This document shows positions 24,692 to 33,569 of a stretch of 64,000 nt of DNA, in pieces. The DNA is from an uncultured Bacilli bacterium. Its GTDB lineage: Bacteria; Bacillota_I; Bacilli_A; RFN20; CAG-826. The position numbers were made by a program, and so were the translations under genes. A model generated the notes under the pieces. It made no database searches, had not been told where the DNA came from, and saw only the letters and a program-made list of their open reading frames with translations. The first letter of the stretch is position 1, and each line of letters begins with the position of its first letter. The stretch spans positions 193,630 through 257,629 of the forward strand of contig CAKPBC010000002.1 in the NCBI GenBank assembly GCA_934140155.1, in the 5' to 3' direction.

Positions 24692-25570
24692 ATGGATTCT
24701 AAAAAATTAGATAACAATATTCCAGTTAGTGAAGAAACTCAAAATATAAAATATGATTATTTTGTTGCTATAAAATTAAATGAATCAGCAAAAGCCTATT
24801 ATTTTTCCACTAATTTTGATGATTTAAAGCCTGGAGATAATGTCGTCATTGAAACAGTACGTGGATTAGAACTTGGTAAAGTTGATTCACTTTCGCAACC
24901 AATGAGCAAATACAAATTAAGTTTAGAACTTAAACCGGTACTAAGAAAAGCAACTGATGAAGATGTGAAACAATATAAAGAAAATATTGAATTAGCAAAA
25001 AATTCTTATGAAGTTTGTTTAGAAGAGATAAAAAAATTAAATCTTGATATGCGTCTAATTACTTCTGAATATACATTAGATCGTAGCAAAGTTATCTTTT
25101 CTTATCTTGCTGATGATCGCGTTGATTTTAGAGAATTATTAAAGGCCCTAGCATCAAGACTTCATTGCCGTATTGAATTGCGTCAAATTGGCACTCGTGA
25201 TAAAGCTAAAGTTGTAGGTGGAATTGGTATATGTGGATTACCTTTATGTTGTGCTACATTCTTAAATGAATTTGATGGTATTTCTATTAATCGCGCCAAA
25301 AACCAAATGCTTTCTTTAAATATTCCTAAATTATCTGGACATTGCGGCAAACTTATTTGTTGCCTTAAATATGAAGATGAAACATATACTGATTTAAAAA
25401 AAGATTTCCCAAAAATCGGTACAAGATTAATTTATAACAACGAACAATATCGCATTAGTTCTATGAATGTTCTAACCAGAACTATTAAAATTGAAAAAGC
25501 CGATGATGTACAATTTATTAGTCTTGATGAAGTTAATAAATGTCTAAAGGAAAATAAAAATGCGAATTAG
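24692..25570 (+). CDS. ricT: PSP1-domain protein RicT/YaaT
   Basis: A 292-aa PSP1-family protein. In B. subtilis, RicT (YaaT) belongs to the RicAFT complex that affects RNase Y-dependent mRNA maturation. The PSP1 domain contains SYLADDRVDFRELLKAL and the Cys-rich IGICGLPLCCATFLNEF and HCGKLICCLKYE stretches, which supply iron-sulfur ligands in the B. subtilis complex. I start at 24692, where AGGAG is nine bases upstream; an in-frame ATG at 24683 is only one base from that site. It overlaps rsmI by 11 bases. RicA and RicF genes are not in the window. Confidence 0.92.
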   Translation: MDSKKLDNNIPVSEETQNIKYDYFVAIKLNESAKAYYFSTNFDDLKPGDNVVIETVRGLELGKVDSLSQPMSKYKLSLELKPVLRKATDEDVKQYKENIELAKNSYEVCLEEIKKLNLDMRLITSEYTLDRSKVIFSYLADDRVDFRELLKALASRLHCRIELRQIGTRDKAKVVGGIGICGLPLCCATFLNEFDGISINRAKNQMLSLNIPKLSGHCGKLICCLKYEDETYTDLKKDFPKIGTRLIYNNEQYRISSMNVLTRTIKIEKADDVQFISLDEVNKCLKENKNAN

Positions 25571-26414
25571 AAATTTTGATGAAGAAAAAAGCATCTTATA
25601 TTTAGTTGCCACTCCTATTGGAAACATGAAAGAAATGTCTCCTAGAGCTTTAGAGATATTAAATTCTGTTTCTATAATAGGATGCGAAGATACACGTAAT
25701 AGTGGAAAATTGCTTACTTATTTTGGAATAAATAAAAAATTAATTTCTTGCCATGAGCATAATGAAGAACAAGCAAGTGATACTATTTTAAAATATTTGG
25801 CTAATGGAGATAACGTCGCTTATGTTTCTGATGCTGGATATCCTGGAATATCTGATCCTGGTGAGCGCTTAGTAAGAAGAGTGCTTGACGCAAATTACAA
25901 AGTTAGTGTTGTATCTGGTTCTAACGCTATGATTTTAGCTTTGCTTGGTTCAGGTTTAGATACAACCCATTTTTATTTTCATGGGTTTTTAGCAAGTAAG
26001 CATAGTATAAGAATCAAGGAATTAGAGAAACTTAAAGATAAAGAAGAAACACTTATCTTCTATGAATCTCCTCATCGCATCAAAGATACATTAAGTGATT
26101 TATTATTAATTTTAGGAAATCGCAAAGCATGTATTGCTCGTGAATTAACAAAAAAATTTGAAGAATATATACGTGACGATTTAGAAAGCCTAAATAAAAT
26201 TGATGAAAACACCTTAATTGGTGAAATGGTTATTATTATTGAAGGCAAAACAACTGAAGATATAGAAATCGACATTAACGAAGTCACTAATTACGCTATA
26301 GAATTAGTTAAAAATGGATATAAAACCAAAGATGCTGCAAAAAATGCTAGTGAAAAATATCAAATAAGCAAAAATATTATTTATAACAACTTAATTGAAG
26401 CATTAAAAAAATAG
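25560..26414 (+). CDS. rsmI: 16S rRNA (cytidine-2'-O)-methyltransferase RsmI
   Basis: Methylates C1402 of 16S rRNA in the decoding centre. 284 aa of the tetrapyrrole-methylase fold, with LYLVATPIGNMKEMSPRAL at the N-terminus, CEDTRNSGKLL, YVSDAGYPGISDPGERLV and FYESPHR. The C-terminal helical tail ends in a helix-turn-helix-like KDAAKNASEKYQISKN. Last gene of the dnaX operon, followed at once by a terminator. Confidence 0.96.
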   Translation: MRIRNFDEEKSILYLVATPIGNMKEMSPRALEILNSVSIIGCEDTRNSGKLLTYFGINKKLISCHEHNEEQASDTILKYLANGDNVAYVSDAGYPGISDPGERLVRRVLDANYKVSVVSGSNAMILALLGSGLDTTHFYFHGFLASKHSIRIKELEKLKDKEETLIFYESPHRIKDTLSDLLLILGNRKACIARELTKKFEEYIRDDLESLNKIDENTLIGEMVIIIEGKTTEDIEIDINEVTNYAIELVKNGYKTKDAAKNASEKYQISKNIIYNNLIEALKK

Positions 26415-26434
26415 TCGCAAATTGCGACTATTTT
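26405..26434 (+). terminator. Terminator of the dnaX-rsmI operon
   Basis: AAATAGTCGCAA and TTGCGACTATTTT form a near-perfect hairpin overlapping the rsmI stop, with T-tract TTTTCTTATT. Its A-rich flank also makes it usable for the convergent gene ending at 26445. Confidence 0.9.
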
Positions 26435-26444
26435 CTTATTTGTT

Positions 26445-27113
26445 TTACTTTAATAATTCATCAACTTGATCAAATGATCTTGTAGATAATTCCATCATTT
26501 TGCTAAACATAACTTCAAATATACTCTTATCGAATCTTGGTGTGTTATTGCTTGCTAATGTGTTAATATCTGTAGCCATAACTAAAGCCTTAACAGAACC
26601 TTCATCTTTAGATTTTTCATTTACGTTAGCGTCTTGAACAGAAATTACGTTATTAATTTGTTCATCGGCAAAAGTTTCTAAATAATTCAAACGAATTTGT
26701 GTTTCAACCATTGGAGCATCAGTCTTAATAATATCAACACGATCTCCTAATTGTTGTCTTTTAGAACCGTCTTCGTCTTTAATAAATGCACGAGCGTTAT
26801 AAGCTAATCTATTAATACCATAATCTTTGATGACATCAAGTACTATTGATAATGCATCAATCATTTTTAATAAATCTTGTCTTGCTTCGCTACCAAATGC
26901 GCCTAAGAAATAATCAATACGATTATAACCAATATTAATAGCAAATGGTGACTTTCCTTCTGGATCTGCTAATCTAGCAGCAAAGTTACCATTACGATCC
27001 TTTCCAACTTGTAAATGCAATTCTTTAAAGTTTTCTGCAATTGCTCTTGATTTGGCTTCGTTTAATTCAAATGTGCCAAATAATGATAATGATTTGTCAA
27101 TTAATGTATACAT
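26445..27113 (-). CDS. Conserved-looking protein of unknown function (222 aa)
   Basis: I do not recognise this family. The protein is soluble, with no signal peptide or membrane segment. The middle is strongly structured and aromatic-rich (GYNRIDYFLGAFGSEARQDL; YNARAFIKDEDGS), with a central lysine/aspartate-rich region and a C-terminal helix. Codon use and a strong AAGGAG site show it is a real, probably well-expressed gene. It has its own extended -10 promoter, lies downstream of trpS on the same strand, and converges on rsmI. Its context gives no function. Confidence 0.8.
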   Translation of the reverse strand: MYTLIDKSLSLFGTFELNEAKSRAIAENFKELHLQVGKDRNGNFAARLADPEGKSPFAINIGYNRIDYFLGAFGSEARQDLLKMIDALSIVLDVIKDYGINRLAYNARAFIKDEDGSKRQQLGDRVDIIKTDAPMVETQIRLNYLETFADEQINNVISVQDANVNEKSKDEGSVKALVMATDINTLASNNTPRFDKSIFEVMFSKMMELSTRSFDQVDELLK

Positions 27114-27136
27114 ATTCTCATATCTCCTTAAATAGT

Positions 27137-27145
27137 ATTATATCA
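27137..27145 (-). promoter_or_regulatory. Extended -10 promoter of the 222-aa protein gene
   Basis: On the minus strand TGA-TATAAT, about 25 bases upstream of the start codon. A -35 is not clear. Confidence 0.45.
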
Positions 27146-27186
27146 TTTATATATTAAATATTAAAACATTTATTTTTGTTAGTAAA

Positions 27187-28275
27187 CTATTGATTTGTAT
27201 ATTTCTTTTTCATTTCGTTTACAAAAGAAGAATCATCAAAATAATTTATTTTCATTGCGGCACGAACTCTCTTAAGAGTTTCGCTAGCTTTAATGTTTGC
27301 TTTTTTAGTTCCTTCTTCAATGATTTTATAAACATCTTCAATGTGTTCTTCGTAATATTTTCTTTTTTCACGAATTGGTGTTAATAAATCTTCTAAAACG
27401 TTAAATAAGAATTTCTTACATTTCATGTCTCCAAGTCCACCGCGCTCATAGTGAGCTTTCATTTCATCAAGGTTCTTATACTCTGGAAGGAATTTTTCAA
27501 AATGTTCATCACGTGCAAAACAAGTTAAATATATAAAGACTGGATTATCTTTTGTATTGCCTGGATCTTCCACTCTTAAATGATTTGGATCAGTGAACAT
27601 TGACATTACTTTTTGTTTTACCGTTTTTGTATCATCACTTAAATAAATTGTATTATTAAGAGATTTAGACATTTTTGCTTTGCCATCAATACCCACTAAA
27701 CGTTGACAAGCTTTATTTTCTGGAAGCAATATTTTAGGTGTTACTAGTGTTTCTCCATAAATTGAATTAAATTTATGAACAATTTCTTGAGCTTGTTCAA
27801 TCATTGGCATTTGATCTTCTCCTGCTGGTACAGTAGTGGCATCAAAAGCAGTTATATCGGCTGTTTGCGAAACCGGATATGTAAAGAATCCTGCTGGAAT
27901 TGAAGATTCAAAATCACGCATAGCTATTTCACTTTTTACAGTTGGATTACGTTGTAATCTTGAAACAGTTACTAAATTAAGATAATACATATTTAATTCA
28001 GTTAAGGCTGGTACCCCTGATTGAACAAATATTGTTGTCTTATTAGGATCAATTCCCACTGACAAATAATCTAAAACTACCTCCATTAAATTATCTCTAA
28101 TTTTTGAAGGATTTTCAGCATTATCAGTTAAGGCCTGAGCATCAGCGACCATAATATATATTTCATCATAGTCATTTGTATTTTGAAGTTCAACACGTCT
28201 TCTTAAACTGCCTACATAATGTCCAATATGAAGTTTTCCTGTTGGACGATCTCCTGTTAATATGATTTTTTTCAT
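27187..28275 (-). CDS. trpS: Tryptophan--tRNA ligase
   Basis: Class I aminoacyl-tRNA synthetase that charges tRNA-Trp. 362 aa with the HIGH motif as LHIGH (residues 15-19) and KMSKS in DGKAKMSKSLNN. The family's AGEDQMPMIEQAQEI and SRLQRNPTVKSE are present. The ATG at 28275 has GAGGAG eight bases upstream; a GTG nine bases earlier overlaps that site, so I reject it. Monocistronic with a short leader carrying an inverted repeat (28304-28319) and no room for a T-box. Confidence 0.96.
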   Translation of the reverse strand: MKKIILTGDRPTGKLHIGHYVGSLRRRVELQNTNDYDEIYIMVADAQALTDNAENPSKIRDNLMEVVLDYLSVGIDPNKTTIFVQSGVPALTELNMYYLNLVTVSRLQRNPTVKSEIAMRDFESSIPAGFFTYPVSQTADITAFDATTVPAGEDQMPMIEQAQEIVHKFNSIYGETLVTPKILLPENKACQRLVGIDGKAKMSKSLNNTIYLSDDTKTVKQKVMSMFTDPNHLRVEDPGNTKDNPVFIYLTCFARDEHFEKFLPEYKNLDEMKAHYERGGLGDMKCKKFLFNVLEDLLTPIREKRKYYEEHIEDVYKIIEEGTKKANIKASETLKRVRAAMKINYFDDSSFVNEMKKKYTNQ

Positions 28276-28303
28276 CTTTCTCACTCCTCGTAAGATTGTT
28301 TAT

Positions 28304-28319
28304 AACTCAAACACGAGTT
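28304..28319 (-). repeat. Inverted repeat in the trpS leader
   Basis: AACTC and GAGTT (5 bp) flank AAACAC just downstream of a TATAAT on the minus strand (28321-28326), so it would sit at the transcription start of trpS. It could be a short operator or chance. Confidence 0.3.
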
Positions 28320-28398
28320 AATTATACTCCTTTTTGAAATATAGAAAAAGATGTTATTTATTCATAATCATATTTATTAAACAAAAAAAATTCTAACA

Positions 28399-28407
28399 TG
28401 CTATAAT
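28399..28407 (+). promoter_or_regulatory. Extended -10 promoter of the UDP-sugar dehydrogenase gene
   Basis: TGC-TATAAT (28399-28407), 25 bases before the start codon at 28433, followed by AAGGAG. No convincing -35. Confidence 0.5.
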
Positions 28408-28432
28408 AATTTAGAAAACAAGGAGAACAGTT

Positions 28433-29593
28433 ATGAAAATTACTATTGTAGGAATTGGATATGTAGGATTGTCATTAGCAGTACTTCTATCAACAAAACA
28501 TTCAGTTGTTGCTATTGATACTGATAATAAAAAGATTTCCATGATTAATAATAAAGAGTTTGATTATTTAAATAAAAATAAATTAAACCTAGTAGCAACA
28601 AGTAATAAAGAAAAAGCTTATACTAATTCCGATTTGGTTATTCTAGCTCTTCCAACTAACTTCAACAATGAAACATGTGCCTTAGATACATCTATTATAG
28701 AATCTGTATTAAAAGATATTAATCAATATAATAAAAATGCCATTATAGTCATTAAATCAACAGTTAATATTGGATTTAGTAAATATATTGCTAGTGTCTA
28801 TCCTCAAATGCATTTTTTCTTTTCTCCCGATTTTTTAAAAGAAAATACCGCTATTCAAGATTCATTCTATCCAAGTAGAATTATTGTAGGATATGTTAAT
28901 AAAATGGATAAGGATATGGCTAATAGCATAGCTAATTTATTTTTAAATTGTGCAGAAAAAGAATGTGAAATTTTAATAACTGGCAGTTTAGAAGCCGAAT
29001 CTATTAAACTATTTTCTAATACATATTTGGCAATGCGTATTAGTTACTTCAATGAACTCGATACTTTTGCAGAATTAAATAATTTAAATACAAAAGATAT
29101 TATTAAAGGAGTCTGTCTAGATTCACGCATTGGAGATTTTTATAATAACCCTTCCTTTGGTTATGGTGGATATTGTCTTCCTAAAGATACAAAGCAATTA
29201 AAATCGACTTATAAAAACGCTCCAGAAAATTTAATATCATCTATTGTAGAGTCTAACAATACTCGCAATGAATTTATAACTAATCAAATTATTAATTCCT
29301 TAAATTCTTCTAATGATATTGTAGGAATATATCGTCTTACAATGAAAAAAGATTCAGACAATTTCCGTTTTTCTGCAATAAAAAAAGTGATTCAGCAATT
29401 ACTTGATAAAGGTATTAAAGTAATTATATATGAGCCACTTATTAATGATGATAATTTTATGAATGCAAATATTATAAAAGATTTAGATTCATTTAAAAAA
29501 CAATCTAGCATTATCGTTGCTAATCGCTACGATAAAGATTTAAATGGTGTACAAACAAAAGTATACACACGCGATATATTTAATCGCGACTAG
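28433..29593 (+). CDS. ugd: UDP-glucose/GDP-mannose dehydrogenase family protein (likely UDP-glucose 6-dehydrogenase)
   Basis: A 386-aa NAD-dependent four-electron dehydrogenase, most likely making UDP-glucuronic acid from UDP-glucose. The N-terminal Rossmann fold opens ITIVGIGYVGLSLAVLL. The catalytic Cys lies in FGYGGYCLPKDTKQL, and the central dimerisation helix follows SLEAESIKLFSNTYLAMRISYFNE. It resembles capsule-type Ugd enzymes. It stands alone rather than in the polysaccharide operon 4 kb away but probably supplies an acidic sugar to it. The choice between UDP-glucose and another nucleotide sugar cannot be settled from sequence alone. Confidence 0.88.
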   Translation: MKITIVGIGYVGLSLAVLLSTKHSVVAIDTDNKKISMINNKEFDYLNKNKLNLVATSNKEKAYTNSDLVILALPTNFNNETCALDTSIIESVLKDINQYNKNAIIVIKSTVNIGFSKYIASVYPQMHFFFSPDFLKENTAIQDSFYPSRIIVGYVNKMDKDMANSIANLFLNCAEKECEILITGSLEAESIKLFSNTYLAMRISYFNELDTFAELNNLNTKDIIKGVCLDSRIGDFYNNPSFGYGGYCLPKDTKQLKSTYKNAPENLISSIVESNNTRNEFITNQIINSLNSSNDIVGIYRLTMKKDSDNFRFSAIKKVIQQLLDKGIKVIIYEPLINDDNFMNANIIKDLDSFKKQSSIIVANRYDKDLNGVQTKVYTRDIFNRD

Positions 29594-29595
29594 TA

Positions 29596-31311
29596 CTAAT
29601 CACGAAATTGGAGTCTATAGAATTCACTATATACTCCATTTTTATTTAATAACTCTTCGTGAGTTCCTAGTTCTTTAACTTGACCTTCCATAATCACTGC
29701 AATTTCTGTAGCTGTTTTTATTGTCGATAAACGATGCGCAACGACAATAGTAGTCCTGCCTTTGCTTAAACGATCTAAAGCACGTTGAATAGCAATTTCT
29801 GTTGTATTATCTAAAGCCGAGGTTGCTTCATCTAAAATTAGAATAGATGGATTCTTTAAGAATACTCGAGCAATCGAAATTCTTTGTTTCTGCCCGCCTG
29901 ATAATTTTACGCCACGTTCGCCAACAAGTGTATTAAATCCATTAGGTAGAGATTTAATAAAATCATAAATATCGGCATTTTTGCTTGCTTCAATTAATTC
30001 TTCTTCTGTTGCATCTAATTTACCATAAATAATATTCTCTCTTATTGTGCCATTAAATAAGAACACATCTTGTTGAACAATACCAATATGTTCTCTTAAC
30101 GATAAAATATTTAAATCATTTAAATTATGACCATCAATAAATATATCACCACTACTGATACGATAAAATGCCGGAATAATGTGACATATAGTAGTTTTTC
30201 CTCCGCCTGAAGATCCAACTAAAGCCATTGTTGAACCGGGTTCAATTGTTAAACTTACATCATGTAAAATTTCTTCACTTGATAAATAATTGAATGAAAC
30301 ATTCTTGAATTCTATTTTACCAGTTACTTTTTCTAATACTTCACCATTTAAGTTTAAATTTTCTTCTGGTTGATCCATAATTTCAATAAATCTTTGGAAT
30401 CCCGCCACTCCGTCTTGAAGTTGTTCCATAAATCTAATTAATGTAGAAATAGGAGTTAAAAATAAAGTCAAAGAAGTTAGAAAAGTAGCAAAATCAGGAG
30501 CGTTAATTTTACCATTAATTAAAAATAAACCACCAGCAACAATGACAATTACATTAAAAGCATCAGTAACAAATTGAGTTGTTGACATAAATTGTGCCAT
30601 ATATTTAAAAACACCGCATCTTGCTTTTTTAAACTCTTCATTATAAACATTAAATTTTTCTAATTCTTTTTGAGAATTATTAAATGCTTTTGTGACTCTA
30701 ATACCTGTAACACTACTTTCTACAGAAGCATTAATTTTTGCTATACCTTCTTTTGACTTTTTGAATGCATCAAGCATTTTTTTCCTTAATATCACAGAAA
30801 TAACAATTAAAATAGGTACACATGCAAAGACAATCAAAGTTAATTGCCAATTAACAAATACCGCTAAATAAACAAATGAACCAATTATTGACATACCAGA
30901 AATAAAGAAATTTTCTGGACCATGGTGTGCTAATTCAGAAACATCCATTAAATCCACAGTTAAACGCGACATAATTTTTCCTGATTCATGTTCGTCATAA
31001 AAAGAATAAGGTAATTTTTGTAATTTTTTAAATAAATCTTCACGCATTTCTGCTTGCATATCAACACCAATGATATGTCCATAATATTGGACGAAATAAC
31101 GTAATAACATTCTTACTACATATATAAGTAGTAACAAAAGTCCCGATATTACAACTGCTTTTACATTAGCGTCAGGAATATAATTGTTAAGTAATTTTCT
31201 TGTTACAATAGGATATCCTAAACCAATTAATGAAATAAAAAAAGACGCTAGCATATCCATTGCAAACATAAATTTATGTTTAGAGTAATAATGCACAAAT
31301 CGTTTAAGCAT
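29596..31311 (-). CDS. ABC transporter, fused permease-ATPase half-transporter
   Basis: A 571-aa exporter-type ABC protein that would act as a homodimer. Residues 1-300 hold six transmembrane helices (ABC_membrane domain; EHESGKIMSRLTVDL is the coupling segment). The ATPase domain has Walker A VGSSGGGKTT, Q-loop IVQQDVFLF, signature LSGGQKQR and Walker B ILILDEATSALD with H-loop VVAHRLST. It resembles MsbA/LmrA/YfiB-type multidrug or lipid exporters. Monocistronic, with AGGAGG upstream just after the preceding gene's terminator. Substrate unknown. Confidence 0.93.
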   Translation of the reverse strand: MLKRFVHYYSKHKFMFAMDMLASFFISLIGLGYPIVTRKLLNNYIPDANVKAVVISGLLLLLIYVVRMLLRYFVQYYGHIIGVDMQAEMREDLFKKLQKLPYSFYDEHESGKIMSRLTVDLMDVSELAHHGPENFFISGMSIIGSFVYLAVFVNWQLTLIVFACVPILIVISVILRKKMLDAFKKSKEGIAKINASVESSVTGIRVTKAFNNSQKELEKFNVYNEEFKKARCGVFKYMAQFMSTTQFVTDAFNVIVIVAGGLFLINGKINAPDFATFLTSLTLFLTPISTLIRFMEQLQDGVAGFQRFIEIMDQPEENLNLNGEVLEKVTGKIEFKNVSFNYLSSEEILHDVSLTIEPGSTMALVGSSGGGKTTICHIIPAFYRISSGDIFIDGHNLNDLNILSLREHIGIVQQDVFLFNGTIRENIIYGKLDATEEELIEASKNADIYDFIKSLPNGFNTLVGERGVKLSGGQKQRISIARVFLKNPSILILDEATSALDNTTEIAIQRALDRLSKGRTTIVVAHRLSTIKTATEIAVIMEGQVKELGTHEELLNKNGVYSEFYRLQFRD

Positions 31312-31331
31312 AATAATTACCTCCTAAAATA

Positions 31332-31354
31332 AAAGCGCCATTTAAGGCGCCTTT
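31332..31354 (-). terminator. Terminator of the hemolysin III family gene
   Basis: On the minus strand AAAGGCGCC-TTAAAT-GGCGCTTTT followed by ATTTT; a GC-rich six-pair core with a T-tail, placed between the upstream gene's stop and the ABC transporter's ribosome binding site. Confidence 0.85.
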
Positions 31355-31369
31355 ATTATATATTAAATT

Positions 31370-32047
31370 TTATAAATTTAAAAGTAAGATAATTATTCCA
31401 ATTTCTTGAACAATTGTTCCTAAAACACAAAATATATGAAATATAGAATGGAACCATTTTTTATTATGGCCAATACCATAAAAAATAACACCTAGTGTAT
31501 AAATGATTCCACCAATTAATATAAATGAAAATGCTTCAAGAGACAAAATATCAATAATATTCGGAACTAAAATTAAAGCCCATCCCATGATTAAATATAA
31601 AAACATTGCAATAATTAATACTTTCTTACTTGATAAATCATAAGCGTTTAACAATATGCCAATTAATGCTCCTATCCATTCGATAAGTAAAATTATTAAG
31701 CAAGTAGTAGAATCAAGAGACATAATTGCGATTGGTGTATATGTTCCAGCAATTAAGACATAAATAGTACAATGATCGACAATACGCGCGACTTTCTTTT
31801 TATAAGTATTAGGATTCATACCATGATAAATGCTCGATGCTAAATACAAGAAAATAATTGTTAATGAATAAACAATTAATCCTATCGTTACCCCAGCACT
31901 TAAATGTTTGCTTATCGCTAATATAATAAATAAAATTAATGAGCCAAAACCAATGACCGCTCCGATAGCGTGGCTAACAACATTAAATAGTTCTTCGCCT
32001 TTAGAATAAACTGGCATCCCCATTTTTTCAATTTTTTGTTTTGACAT
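31370..32047 (-). CDS. Hemolysin III / YqfA family membrane protein
   Basis: A 225-aa seven-helix membrane protein of the hemolysin III (PAQR-like) family. Conserved features are EELFNVVSHAIGAVIGFGSL, SSIYHGMNP (Ser and His of the predicted metal site), DHCTIYVLIAGTYTP and the C-terminal HSIFHIFCVLG with paired His. The start at 32047 has GGAGGCGAT upstream. The cellular role of this family is poorly defined; haemolysin is a historical name. Monocistronic. Confidence 0.9.
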   Translation of the reverse strand: MSKQKIEKMGMPVYSKGEELFNVVSHAIGAVIGFGSLILFIILAISKHLSAGVTIGLIVYSLTIIFLYLASSIYHGMNPNTYKKKVARIVDHCTIYVLIAGTYTPIAIMSLDSTTCLIILLIEWIGALIGILLNAYDLSSKKVLIIAMFLYLIMGWALILVPNIIDILSLEAFSFILIGGIIYTLGVIFYGIGHNKKWFHSIFHIFCVLGTIVQEIGIIILLLNL

Positions 32048-32150
32048 AATATCGCCTCCACCAATAATATAAGTAAGAGGCATAGAAATAGCACCCTATT
32101 ATAAAAGTTTCATTTCTATTATAAAAAAAAGCAGTCTCTTTAAAAGAGAA

Positions 32151-32179
32151 TTGATAAAAAATGCATTATATTTTATACT
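32151..32179 (+). promoter_or_regulatory. Promoter of the HTH membrane regulator
   Basis: TTGATA (32151-32156), a 17-bp spacer and TATACT (32174-32179), 14 bases before the start codon, so the leader is very short. Confidence 0.6.
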
Positions 32180-32192
32180 ATTAGTGGTGATT

Positions 32193-32765
32193 ATGATGAA
32201 TGAAGTAGAAATAAGAAAGAATTTTTCTAACAACTTAGTCAGACTAAGAAAATTAAAAAAATTAAATCAAAATGATTTAGCAAAAGAATTTAATTACTCT
32301 AATAAAGCAATTTCAAAATGGGAAACAGGAGAAACTATTCCTGATATTGTCGTTTTAAAACAAATTGCTGACTACTTTCAAATCACTTTAGATGAACTAA
32401 TAACAAGCGAAAACATATGTAAAGAAAAAGAAAAGCGAAAAAAAAGAAAGCTTATTACCTATGCTTCTGCTGGTTTAAGCTATCTTGTCGCGGCAATTGT
32501 TTTTTTGATTTTAGAAATTTGCCACGTTCCAAATTCTTATTTGTGTTTTTTAATTGCTATCCCTACTAGCGCTATTGTATTAATAGTATTTACTAAACTC
32601 TGGTTTGAAAAAATATATTTATTTTTCTCTATACTAATTCTTATTTGGTCCTTATTTTTAATAGTGCTCATAATATTACCAAAAACTTTTATCATACCAA
32701 GTATTATAATCGCTATTATTTTAACAATTCTTTTTGCAATATTTTTAAAAATTGATAAGAAATAG
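32193..32765 (+). CDS. HTH (XRE/Cro type) regulator with membrane-spanning C-terminus
   Basis: A 190-aa protein with an N-terminal Cro/C1-type helix-turn-helix (FSNNLVRLRKLKKLNQNDLAKEF..SNKAISKWETGETIPD, about residues 8-65) and about four hydrophobic helices after a basic linker (KEKEKRKKRK). The start is one of two tandem ATGs (32193 or 32196) behind GGTGA; an upstream in-frame TTG overlaps the -35 element and is rejected. Membrane-bound XRE regulators of this type are common in Bacillota, but target and signal are unknown. Convergent with the DUF5662-like gene. Confidence 0.85.
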   Translation: MMNEVEIRKNFSNNLVRLRKLKKLNQNDLAKEFNYSNKAISKWETGETIPDIVVLKQIADYFQITLDELITSENICKEKEKRKKRKLITYASAGLSYLVAAIVFLILEICHVPNSYLCFLIAIPTSAIVLIVFTKLWFEKIYLFFSILILIWSLFLIVLIILPKTFIIPSIIIAIILTILFAIFLKIDKK

Positions 32766-32766
32766 A

Positions 32767-33294
32767 CTACTTGTTTTTATAATTCTCTTTTATATATTTG
32801 AAGGTTTCTTTTTCGCCTTTTTCTTTTAACATTTTTAACCAGCTTTCCATAATCTTACTGCTTTCAGGATGCATTCCCGCTCTAGCAGTATGGCTCATAA
32901 AGTAATCATAAGCGCTGCCATCATTATATTTTTTGCCTAAATATACTTTGGAGGCCGCAATTCGGTCACATAACATTTCCTTTAAATACTTTATTGGTAT
33001 CGGTACTGGACCATATAAGTGTGTGTCATTATTAACATCAATCCAATATTCATAATGATGTTTATTGCGTCCTTTATGATGCATCCATGCTTCCGAATAT
33101 CCTTTTACTTCACGTTCTCTATCATTTGGACTTCTCGTCCCTTGATAGTATTTAGAGCCATTAAAAAATTCAGTTGGAGAATATTTGGATAAATCATGTC
33201 TTAAACCTTGAAAGCCTATGCCTAGCTTAAAGCAATAATGCATTACAATATGGCGATGTTTGGTAATAGTACAAAAATGTTTGAATATATGCAT
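32767..33294 (-). CDS. DUF5662-like protein
   Basis: A 175-aa soluble protein rich in His, Tyr and Trp. The motifs GLRHDLSKYSPTEFF, KYYQGTRSPN, HHKGRNKHHYEYW and MLCDRIAASKVYLG are those I recall from the DUF5662 family, sometimes misnamed catalase. The many conserved His and Asp suggest a metal-dependent HD-like helical enzyme, which is inference. The start at 33294 has AGGAGG upstream; ten extra codons are possible but lack a site. Unlinked to its neighbours by function. Confidence 0.8.
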   Translation of the reverse strand: MHIFKHFCTITKHRHIVMHYCFKLGIGFQGLRHDLSKYSPTEFFNGSKYYQGTRSPNDREREVKGYSEAWMHHKGRNKHHYEYWIDVNNDTHLYGPVPIPIKYLKEMLCDRIAASKVYLGKKYNDGSAYDYFMSHTARAGMHPESSKIMESWLKMLKEKGEKETFKYIKENYKNK

Positions 33295-33377
33295 ATATTT
33301 TCCTCCTAAAATAATTTTTAACAATTTTAGCCATTAAATTAATTATTAGTTAATCAATAATAATGTTTGGTGATAGT

Positions 33378-33569
33378 ATGAAGAAAAAATCAATCAAAGA
33401 ATATGCCGAGATGAGTTTTCTAACAAGACGAAAAAATGATTTAAATGAACTTGCTGAAGAAGACATAATTTATGAGGAATCTCAAACTGGCCCGCAAGAA
33501 GAACCAACTTTAAAAGAGATAAGATTAAATTTAAAATATATTGAAAAGAAAATGAAATTTAATAATTAG
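33378..33569 (+). CDS. Small hypothetical protein
   Basis: A 63-aa charged, helical protein (68 aa if the ATG at 33363 is used) with no signal peptide. It reads as genuine coding sequence: KKKSIKEYAEMSFLTRRKNDLNELAEEDI and a C-terminal LKEIRLNLKYIEKKMKFNN. GGTGAT lies just ahead of 33378. Its 3' end overlaps the convergent phosphonate gene by 11 bases. I do not recognise it. Confidence 0.55.
   Translation: MKKKSIKEYAEMSFLTRRKNDLNELAEEDIIYEESQTGPQEEPTLKEIRLNLKYIEKKMKFNN

Noticed and set aside
28276..28432. T-box riboswitch upstream of trpS
   Set aside because: The likely transcription start leaves only about 40 bases of leader, and no T-box sequence or terminator is seen.
32096..32126. Direct repeat CTATTATAAAA twice with a 20-bp period upstream of the hemolysin III family gene
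   Set aside because: It is AT-rich and contains TATAAT on the minus strand, so overlapping or duplicated -10 elements explain it without a regulator.
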